Source of the DNA: Acidobacteriota bacterium
GTDB lineage: Bacteria > Acidobacteriota > Terriglobia > Acidiferrales > UBA7541
DNA: 5,075 nt
Assembly: GCA_003224135.1 (NCBI GenBank)
Contig: QHYO01000278.1
Coordinates: forward strand, 1-5,075
Direction: 5' to 3'
The position numbers were made by a program, and so were the translations under genes. This document shows positions 1-5,075 of the stretch, piece after piece (positions within the stretch are counted from its first letter, which is position 1; each line of letters begins with the position of its first letter). The notes beneath the pieces were generated by a model. It saw only the letters and a program-made list of their open reading frames with translations, had not been told where the DNA came from and did no database searches.

Positions 1-206
1 GGTCGCAGGCTTTGCCGGCAGACCGAATCGCTGCTCTGCAGAAGGCGATCCAAAGCGCGGAGAGTTCACATATGAGCCGGGGCAAGCTGGCGAAGTTGAA
101 GAGCATGGTACCATCGCTCGAAAAGAGCGCGGCCACGGCGAAAAGTCCGGCTGACTCGGCACGGCTGCATGCTTTGGCAGATATTCTGAAGCATCCGTCG
201 GCTTAA
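1..206 (+). CDS. C-terminal fragment of an unrecognised protein
   Basis: The frame is open from the left edge (first complete codon at 3) to a TAA at 204-206, giving 67 residues. The first ATG-like start inside it (TTG at 12) has no reason to be real, so this is best read as the tail of a larger gene truncated by the window. The tail is predicted to be mostly helical and strongly basic (AKLKSM, SLEKSA, ILKHPSA), rich in Ala, Lys and Ser, and has no Cys or obvious catalytic motif. I do not recognise the family. A start at the ATG at 72 (45 aa) is possible but less likely. The gene lies 201 bp upstream of the GH42 start and in the same direction. An operator lies between them, so they are probably transcribed separately. 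Confidence 0.6.
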   Translation, partial: SQALPADRIAALQKAIQSAESSHMSRGKLAKLKSMVPSLEKSAATAKSPADSARLHALADILKHPSA

Positions 207-318
207 TCACATCACGAACCGCCAGTTTTCGGTTTGGCCTGCAGGGCGAAGGATGCGCAGTCGGATCCTCTCGCGCAAGCGTGCCGGAGCTTGACCCATT
301 ACAGAAAAGTTTGCGTGA

Positions 319-347
319 TTGACAAGGGGCGAGTTGGGGCGGAAGAT
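319..347 (+). promoter_or_regulatory. Possible sigma70-type promoter of the GH42 locus (weak)
   Basis: A perfect TTGACA -35 box lies at 319-324. At 17-bp spacing it is followed by GAAGAT at 342-347, which matches the TATAAT consensus at only three of six positions. A second -35-like TTGACC occurs at 291-296, also without a good -10 box. The location is right, upstream of the operator at 360-375 and the GH42 start at 408, but the -10 is poor, so this is a suggestion only. Confidence 0.2.
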
Positions 348-359
348 GGCGGGCGTTTG

Positions 360-375
360 AAGTAAACGATTACTT
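360..375 (+). promoter_or_regulatory. LacI/GalR-family operator-like palindrome
   Basis: The 16-bp sequence AAGTAAACGATTACTT is an inverted repeat centred on CG. The arms AAGTAA and TTACTT are exact reverse complements, and only the pair flanking the central CG (A/A) is mismatched. LacI/GalR regulators typically bind palindromes with a central CG of the form GTAAACGNTTAC, often just downstream of or overlapping the promoters of sugar-utilisation genes. It sits 32 bp before the ATG of the GH42 beta-galactosidase gene, where a repressor would block transcription. No LacI-family gene is in the window, so the regulator is inferred from the site alone. Confidence 0.55.
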
Positions 376-396
376 TGGTGGAACGAGCGAACGATG

Positions 397-402
397 AAGG
401 AG
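397..402 (+). promoter_or_regulatory. Shine-Dalgarno site deciding the GH42 start
   Basis: AAGGAG lies 5 bp before the ATG at 408. This supports the start at 408 over the upstream in-frame TTG at 375, which would overlap the operator palindrome and place eleven extra residues before the twin-arginine motif. Confidence 0.75.
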
Positions 403-947
403 CGCCGATGATTACGCGGAGAAGATTTTTGGCGGATGGGGCGATGGTGGCGACCGCAGCGGGAGTCGAGCTGCCGGTGTGGGCGAGAGTGATGAACGTT
501 GCGCGGGCCGCTGTCGATCCGACTGCGGCGAGCGCCGGTCTTGTCGAACACGGACTCCTGCTTGGAGTGGATTACTACCCGGACCAGACGCCGGAGAGTC
601 TATGGTCCGAAGACGCGCGAATGATTGCCGAAGCGGGATTGACAAACGTGCGTGTGGCGGAGTTTGCGTGGTCGTTGATGGAGCCGTCGGAAGGCAAGTT
701 TGATTTTGCGTGGCTGGCGAGGTCCGTGGAGATTCTGCACAAACATGGAATTGAGGTGATTTTGGGGACGCCTTCGGCTGCGCCGCCGCCGTGGCTTTCG
801 GAAAAGTATCCGGAAATTCTTCTGGTGAACAACCAGGGAACGACCGTACAGCCGGGAGGGCGGCGGTTTACGTGTCCGACGAACAAGGTGTACAGAAAAT
901 TGTCGCTGGCGATCGCGACCGAGATGGCGAAGACGTTTGCGGAGACG

Positions 948-960
948 CCGGGGGGGGCGT
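948..960 (+). other. Deletion scar 1 in GH42: G8 tract replacing the acid/base segment
   Basis: Frame one reads ...AKTFAETP up to 950 and the next frame resumes at once with GRCYCKYCRTGFQDW from about 955. In GH42 proteins roughly 15-25 residues, including the conserved W-Q-x-D-N-E acid/base motif, normally lie between these two blocks. The junction is a run of eight G (950-957). The missing length must be 2 modulo 3 if it was a simple deletion. The family spacing is recalled, not computed. Confidence 0.8.
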
Positions 961-1506
961 TGCTATTGCAAGTATTGCCGCACAGGATTCCAGGATTGGG
1001 CAAAGAGAAAACACGGAACGCTGGACGCTGTGAATCAGAAATGGGGCACAGCGTTCTGGAGCCAGGTGTACACGGAGTGGAAGCAGATTCCCGTACCGCT
1101 CCCGTCGAATGGCGACCCGAATCCGGGACTGGCATTGGATTACGACCGGTATCAATCGTATGCGAATGCGTCGTTTGCAGAGGAGCAACTGGCGATGCTG
1201 CGGAAGATTTGTCCGCGGCATTTTGTGACGACTAACAATGTGGGGGCGCCGCTGGACACGATTGATTTGCGCGAACTTTTCCGGAACCTGGATTTTGTGT
1301 GCCATGACAACTATCCGGGATTTGTTCAAATCTTTTTCGAGGGAGGAAAAATGCCGCCGGAGCAGGTGGCGACAGTGGTGGCGCTTGGCCACGACTCAAT
1401 GCGGAGTGTGAAGGACGGGAAGCCCTTCCTGATCATGGAAGAGCAGTCCGGAAAGGCCGGGCAGAGTTTTTTTGGACCGCAGCCGCATCCCGGGCAATTG
1501 AGGCTG

Positions 1507-1509
1507 TAG
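1507..1509 (+). other. Nonsense codon (TAG) in GH42 at a normally Trp position
   Basis: The reading frame gives GQLRL, then TAG, then AFQAVAHGAMGVNYFRW. The GH42 family usually has Trp here (R-L-W-x-x-Q/E-x-x-A-H-G-A), and TGG to TAG is one transition. Homology continues in the same frame on both sides with no other break, so it is a point lesion independent of the two deletions. Confidence 0.85.
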
Positions 1510-2364
1510 GCCTTTCAGGCGGTGGCGCACGGCGCGATGGGCGTGAATTATTTCCGCTGGGACACGGCGAAATTCGGCGCCGAAGAGTATTGGCACGGAC
1601 TGTTGAACCACGACCGATCGAAGAGTCCGGGATTTGACGAAATCGTGCGGACGGTGAAAGAACTTAAGTCCCTGGGAAAAGCGGGGCTCGAATCGAGTTA
1701 TGTCGCTGAGACGGCGTTCAGCTTCGATCTGGATTCGGACTGGGCGCTCGGCGTACAACCGGGAAACCGGAAACTGAGTTATGCGGCGCAGCTGATGGCG
1801 TGGTACGGGTCAGTTGCGAGTGCAAACGTGGGAACCGACTTGATCAGGCTAGATGGAGATTTGTCCAAATACAAAGCAGTGTTTGCGCCGGTGCAGTACG
1901 TAGTGAGCGCGAAACAGGCAGAGAATGTGCGGAGCTATGTGCGCAACGGCGGGGTCTTCGTGACGAGTTTCCGTTTGGGAGTGAAGGACGAGACGAGCCA
2001 GATTGTGGATATGCCGCTGCCGGGGTTGCTACGCGACGTGATGGGCGTGACGGTGAAGGACTACGTGCCGATCTATAACGAAAAAATCGCAGTGCAATTT
2101 GGCACGGAGCTGGCGGGTCCGGACGCAGAGTGCGCGTTGTGGGCGGATTTGTTGACGCCGCAAACTGCGACGGTGTTGGCGAAATACACGGGAGCATACG
2201 AAGGAGCAGCGGCGATCACCGTGAATGCGTTTGGGAAGGGCAAGGCTGTGTACATTGGAGCGGATCTGGACGCGAAGAGTCTTGCGCGGGTGCTGCAAGC
2301 GCTGCTGGCGATGAGCGGGAGCAAGTCAGCCTTTGGCGCGCCGACCGGAGTAGAGGTGACGAGA

Positions 2365-2385
2365 CGACAGGCGGGAGAGATGCCT
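2365..2385 (+). other. Deletion scar 2 in GH42 C-terminal domain
   Basis: The long middle frame is homologous through GVEVTRRQAGE (to about 2378). The typical C-terminal ending DAFDGSVTLRGFDAMVLER is in another frame (2379-2435) and stops with TAG at 2436. The beta-strand block normally found between them (a ...F-L-L-N-H...-type stretch of perhaps 25-35 residues) is absent. A loss of 1 modulo 3 bases would explain the frame change, and it happens to restore the frame used before scar 1. The missing length is estimated from memory of the family. Confidence 0.7.
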
Positions 2386-2439
2386 TCGATGGGAGCGTTA
2401 CGCTGCGCGGGTTTGATGCGATGGTGTTGGAGAGGTAGT

Positions 2440-2467
2440 GACCAGCGACCAGCGCCCGGCGACCAGA
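2440..2467 (+). repeat. Degenerate 4 x 7-bp tandem repeat
   Basis: Four consecutive heptamers read GACCAGC, GACCAGC, GCCCGGC and GACCAGA. The array begins 2 bp after the GH42 stop and occupies the first part of the 88-bp convergent intergenic region. The rest of that region (2468-2526) shows only a weak imperfect hairpin (about 2492-2507, one mismatch, 4-base loop) with no T-tract, so I call no terminator. Confidence 0.55.
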
Positions 2468-2526
2468 AACAATCTCCATTGGCGCTTTTGGGTTTTCGAT
2501 AAATCCGGCGACGATCAGGTGAAGTG

Positions 2527-4452
2527 CTACGGCAGCGCGAAGGCAATCACGGTATCGCCTTGCTTGGTTCCGAGCTTGCCATGGCCGCCCGCGGCGATTA
2601 CGACGTACTGCTTGCCCCGGAAGATGTACGTCATGGGGGTGGCCTGGCCACCGGCGGGTAGCTCATAGTTCCACAGCTCTTTGCCGGTTTCTGAGTCGAA
2701 AGCTCGAAGGAAGTTGTCCATCGCGGCGCCGGTGAAGACGAGCCCGCCCGCTGTGACCATCGGCCCGCCGAGATTGATGGTACCGGTTTGCTGACCGGGC
2801 ACAACGGAACCGAGCGGAACCTCCCACACAGTCTTTCCTGTAAAGAGATCGACGGCGACGGTTGTTCCCCAAGGAGGAGTGTTGCAAGGAGTGCCACCCG
2901 GAGAAAAAAGAAAAGTGCGATAAAGACCGAAGGGCGCGCCTCTTTGGTCTCCGAATTCGCCATAGATGCGGTTGTCCTGCCGGGCGTTTGTTTCTGCTTC
3001 ATAGTTGGCGCGCGGAATCATTTTCACCCACGCAATCAGACGGTTGGTATTGGCGAACATGAGATGGCGCTGCGGATCGTAGGCAGCGCTACCCCAGTTG
3101 ACGCCACCGACGTTTCCGGGAAACACGACACTGCCTTGAAGGCTCGGAGGAGTAAAAATTCCCTCCCAGCGGGATGCTTTGATCTTTTCCTGGCACCACT
3201 TGATGTCCTCAGGTGTTTTTCCCCACATATCGCCGGGCGCAAGTTTCTCTGGCACCAGGGAAATCGTGGAAAATGGCTGAGTCGGCGAGGTTTGCTCGCC
3301 GGGGAGGTTGCTTTGCGGCACGGGCCGCTCGGTAACGGAAAGCAGAGGAGCGCCAGTCAACCGGTTGAGAATGAAGGCGTGGCCCATCTTTGTGTTGATC
3401 ACGACGGCGGGAGTGCCGTCCTTCCAGGTGAAGAGCGTCGGTTGAGAGGCGACGTCATAGTCCCACAAATCGTGATGGACAGCCTGGAAACCCCAGACGA
3501 ATTCACCGGTGGAAGCGCGCAGAGCGACGACGGAATTCGCCCATTTGTTGTCGCCCTTGCGAATTCCGCCAAAATAATCCGGGCTCGCACTTCCTGTAGG
3601 AATAAAAACGAGATTGTTTTTCGAATCGACAGAAAGAGTCGACCAGGCATTCCCAGCGCCGGTGTGGGGATTGGTTTCGTTAGCCCAGGGAATTGGATCC
3701 CAGGTCCAGCGCACTTTGCCCGTGCGTGCATCAAATGCGCGTACAATCCCGCGTCCGACATCGACTTTCCAGTTGTCCGCAATGGACGAGCCGACGATCA
3801 CCAGATCGTTTGCAACGGCTGGCGCGGACGTGACTTGATACCCACCGCGCCACTCCGGTGTGGTGGAGGCATCGGCAGAGAGATCGACGGTTCCGCCTGT
3901 GCCGAATTCCGGGCAAGGCTTTCCCGTTTCGGCGTCAAGGGCGATCAAACGCGCATCGAGAGTTCCGTAAAAAATGCGAAGTGCGCAAAGTTCTCCCGGC
4001 TTCGCGTTGGAATCGCGCCATGCGGAAACACCGCGCGAAGTCACTTCTGAGTAGTTCCGCGTCAGATCGACGTGCGGATCAAATTCCCAGAGCTTTTCGC
4101 CAGTGCCGGGATCGAGAGCGAATACGATGTCGTAAGGTGTGGTGAGGAAGAGTTTGTTCTCAAAAAGAATCGGAGTGGTTTCAAAGGCCGCTTTGCGGAT
4201 TAATTTGGTTTCTTGCTGCAAGGCTCCGGTATGAAATGTCCACACACCCTTGAGTTGTGACACATTCTTGCGCGCGATTTGGGAAGCGCTGGAAAAACGC
4301 AGCCCGCCTGGATCACCGCCGTAGGCTCCCCATCCGTCACTCGCCGCGGCTGGTCCTTGTTCCTGCGCGGGTGAGAGCAAGGCGCAGAAGAACAGTAGAA
4401 GAAATCCCGTGAAGACGTGAATTGCAGTGCCGTTCTTTTGAGTAGCGCGCAT
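2527..4452 (-). CDS. Periplasmic PQQ-dependent aldose (glucose-type) dehydrogenase
   Basis: Predicted to oxidise aldoses to lactones in the periplasm with pyrroloquinoline quinone and pass the electrons to the respiratory chain. It has 641 residues from the ATG at 4452, and resembles the periplasmic propeller half of E. coli Gcd without the five-helix membrane anchor. Residues 1-29 form a Sec signal (hydrophobic FLLLFFCALL, likely cleavage after SPA). Family blocks in order: WGAYGGDPGGLRFS (about 41), VTSRGVSAW (about 137), NPHTGAGNAW (about 261), VHHDLWDYD (about 325; holds the region of the catalytic Asp in Gcd), TKMGHAFILNRLTG (about 354; the PQQ-contact Lys), FTPPSLQGSVVFPGNVGG (about 433), GGQATPMTY (about 601) and the end GGHGKLGTKQGDTVIAFALP. 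Repeated tryptophan-docking-like strands fit an eight-bladed propeller. There is no CxxCH haem motif and no vicinal Cys pair as in methanol dehydrogenase. An upstream in-frame TTG at 4485 was rejected: it adds a charged stretch before the signal peptide and has no better ribosome site. Exact substrate is unknown. Confidence 0.93.
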   Translation of the reverse strand: MRATQKNGTAIHVFTGFLLLFFCALLSPAQEQGPAAASDGWGAYGGDPGGLRFSSASQIARKNVSQLKGVWTFHTGALQQETKLIRKAAFETTPILFENKLFLTTPYDIVFALDPGTGEKLWEFDPHVDLTRNYSEVTSRGVSAWRDSNAKPGELCALRIFYGTLDARLIALDAETGKPCPEFGTGGTVDLSADASTTPEWRGGYQVTSAPAVANDLVIVGSSIADNWKVDVGRGIVRAFDARTGKVRWTWDPIPWANETNPHTGAGNAWSTLSVDSKNNLVFIPTGSASPDYFGGIRKGDNKWANSVVALRASTGEFVWGFQAVHHDLWDYDVASQPTLFTWKDGTPAVVINTKMGHAFILNRLTGAPLLSVTERPVPQSNLPGEQTSPTQPFSTISLVPEKLAPGDMWGKTPEDIKWCQEKIKASRWEGIFTPPSLQGSVVFPGNVGGVNWGSAAYDPQRHLMFANTNRLIAWVKMIPRANYEAETNARQDNRIYGEFGDQRGAPFGLYRTFLFSPGGTPCNTPPWGTTVAVDLFTGKTVWEVPLGSVVPGQQTGTINLGGPMVTAGGLVFTGAAMDNFLRAFDSETGKELWNYELPAGGQATPMTYIFRGKQYVVIAAGGHGKLGTKQGDTVIAFALP

Positions 4453-4462
4453 GTAAATTGAT

Positions 4463-4470
4463 TCACCTTC
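4463..4470 (-). promoter_or_regulatory. Ribosome binding site of the PQQ dehydrogenase gene
   Basis: On the minus strand GAAGGTGA lies 10 bp before the ATG at 4452. It sits within the 45-bp gap after the upstream Gfo/Idh gene and supports the ATG start. The spacing is slightly long. Confidence 0.5.
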
Positions 4471-4497
4471 GTCGCGGTGCAACAAACGGAGTTTTGC

Positions 4498-5075
4498 TCA
4501 AGGCGCTTTCGGCAAAACGACCGTCCGGCCGGAGGAAGCGGAGCGGCGAGCGGCGTCGAGAATTTCGGTGACGATTACATTGGTCTCAAGAGAAGAGAGT
4601 GCGTCGGGTTTTGCTCCGTCGAGGAGAACCGCGCGGAGATATGTGAGCGAGTCGTCGTAGGGAGCGGGAATCGGAGCGGCGGCGCGCGTGGCGGACTGTG
4701 ATTCGTGCGGGAGGCGGACGCTGATGTCGTTGGCGGCAATCGTGACGATCGAGCCAGTGCGGCCGTAGACTTCCATATCTTTTCGGCTGAAGGGCCAATT
4801 CCACGAAGCCTGCAGAATGGCTTGCGCTTTGGGGTAAGTGAGGACGATGGTGGCTTCGTCGTCTACGTGAGGGTAAATGTCAGGTTTGATTTGCTGCGTG
4901 ACTGCTGTGACCCTAAGTGGCCGTTGGCCGTCCATGAGCCAGGTCATCAGATCGGCGCCGTAGCAGCCGAAATCGAAGAGCGCGCCCGCGCCGTTGAGTC
5001 TTGGATCGGTGAGCCATTTTAAGAATTCGGGACCGACGTTGATTTCTTTGGGACCTTCGTGGCCGTCGTGGACGA
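4498..5075 (-). CDS. Gfo/Idh/MocA-family oxidoreductase, C-terminal part (5' end beyond window)
   Basis: NAD(P)-dependent oxidoreductase acting on a sugar, polyol or related compound; the substrate cannot be told from this part. The frame is open from the right edge (first complete codon at 5073) to TGA at 4500-4498, giving 192 residues, so the start is outside the window and the ATG at 4947 is internal. The segment is the alpha/beta C-terminal domain. The family signature of a Gly-rich strand-helix is seen as NGAGALFDFGCYGADLMTWL, in which the residue often His (D-x-G-x-H) is Tyr, as in glucose-fructose oxidoreductase-like members. Then come DDEATIVLTYPKAQAILQASW and MEVYGRTGSIV, the usual beta-sheet face and the 'G-x-x-G-x-I' turn. 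The N-terminal Rossmann fold is off-window. It lies 45 bp upstream of the PQQ dehydrogenase start on the same strand with no visible terminator, so co-transcription is likely. Confidence 0.88.
   Translation of the reverse strand, partial: VHDGHEGPKEINVGPEFLKWLTDPRLNGAGALFDFGCYGADLMTWLMDGQRPLRVTAVTQQIKPDIYPHVDDEATIVLTYPKAQAILQASWNWPFSRKDMEVYGRTGSIVTIAANDISVRLPHESQSATRAAAPIPAPYDDSLTYLRAVLLDGAKPDALSSLETNVIVTEILDAARRSASSGRTVVLPKAP

Larger units (their letters stand above)
408..2438 (+). pseudogene. Tat-exported GH42 beta-galactosidase, disrupted by two frameshifting deletions and a nonsense codon
   Basis: The intact ancestor would hydrolyse terminal beta-galactosides outside the cytoplasm. Residues 1-6 MITRRR and the following FLADG give a twin-arginine signal (T-R-R-R-F-L), with plausible cleavage near VARA-AVDP. 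The GH42 TIM-barrel half is clear: GVDYYPDQTPESLWSEDARM, RVAEFAWSLMEPSEGKFDF and VILGTPSAAPPPWL. It has the four zinc-type cysteines: one in FTCPTN (codon 873-875) and three in CYCKYC (961-978). The nucleophile Glu is in LIMEEQSG (codon 1438-1440). The middle, trimerisation-type domain follows (FAPVQYVVSAKQAENV, YVRNGGVFVTSFR). The frame runs 408 to about 950, then shifts to the frame read from about 951 to 2378, then shifts back for GSVTLRGFDAMVLER, ending at TAG 2436-2438. The segment with the acid/base Asn-Glu is missing, and an in-frame TAG sits at 1507-1509. An automatic caller would split this into two or three proteins ending at 1235, 1509 and 2502; none is a real full product. Sequencing error is unlikely to explain all three lesions. 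Confidence 0.9.

Noticed and set aside
217..234. Possible terminator hairpin after the first gene (AACCG...CGGTT)
   Set aside because: The stem is only five base pairs with an eight-base loop and no following T-tract.
375..407. Upstream TTG start for the GH42 gene
   Set aside because: It lies on the operator palindrome and precedes the Shine-Dalgarno sequence; the ATG at 408 directly begins the twin-arginine signal.
945..965. Programmed frameshift at the G8 tract
   Set aside because: A simple slip could not restore the missing acid/base segment, and the gene has two further lesions.
868..1392. A 174-codon minus-strand open frame across the GH42 locus
   Set aside because: It is a shadow of the GH42 reading frame, rich in Arg, His and Pro, with no family resemblance.
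2492..2507. Hairpin between the convergent genes as a bidirectional terminator
   Set aside because: It is short, AT-rich and mismatched, with no T-run on either side.
2788..4050. A 420-codon plus-strand open frame inside the PQQ dehydrogenase
   Set aside because: It is antisense to a clearly conserved gene, has no recognisable domain and a low-complexity, Arg/Gly-rich composition typical of a GC-rich shadow frame.
4453..4485. Upstream TTG start for the PQQ dehydrogenase
   Set aside because: It adds a charged segment before the Sec signal; the ATG at 4452 has a usable ribosome site.

Overview
The window looks like a chromosomal piece of a GC-rich Gram-negative heterotroph, most likely an acidobacterium (Terriglobia-like). 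This is inferred from the style of the proteins: a Tat-exported GH42 enzyme, a periplasmic PQQ sugar dehydrogenase and a Gfo/Idh/MocA oxidoreductase, which are typical of sugar-rich acidobacterial genomes. No marker gene is present to prove it.

Layout. Positions 1-206 hold the last 67 codons of an unrecognised plus-strand gene. Positions 207-407 are intergenic and carry a near-perfect LacI/GalR-type palindrome (360-375) and a Shine-Dalgarno sequence, both in front of a GH42 beta-galactosidase reading frame. That GH42 locus (408-2438, plus strand) is a pseudogene with three independent lesions. The first is a deletion scar at a G8 tract (about 948-958), which removes the segment expected to hold the catalytic acid/base Asn-Glu and shifts the frame. 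The second is a TGG-to-TAG type nonsense codon (1507-1509). The third is a deletion scar near 2370-2382, which shifts the frame back. Its true C-terminus ends at 2438. Positions 2439-2526 are a short convergent intergenic region that begins with a degenerate 4 x 7-bp tandem repeat.

On the minus strand, 4452-2527 is an intact, Sec-exported PQQ-dependent aldose/glucose dehydrogenase of the membrane-GDH type without the N-terminal membrane domain. Upstream of it by 45 bp on the same strand is the C-terminal 192 codons of a Gfo/Idh/MocA oxidoreductase (5075-4498), which runs off the right edge. These two probably form one transcription unit.

Together the genes describe sugar metabolism. A Tat-exported beta-galactosidase (now dead) would have released galactose or other sugars outside the cytoplasm. 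The PQQ enzyme would oxidise aldoses in the periplasm and pass electrons to the respiratory chain. The Gfo/Idh enzyme would carry out NAD(P)-linked sugar or polyol redox chemistry. I see no tRNA, rRNA, CRISPR array, insertion sequence or phage gene, and no clear undescribed system. The most notable content is the decay pattern of the GH42 gene and its surviving operator.
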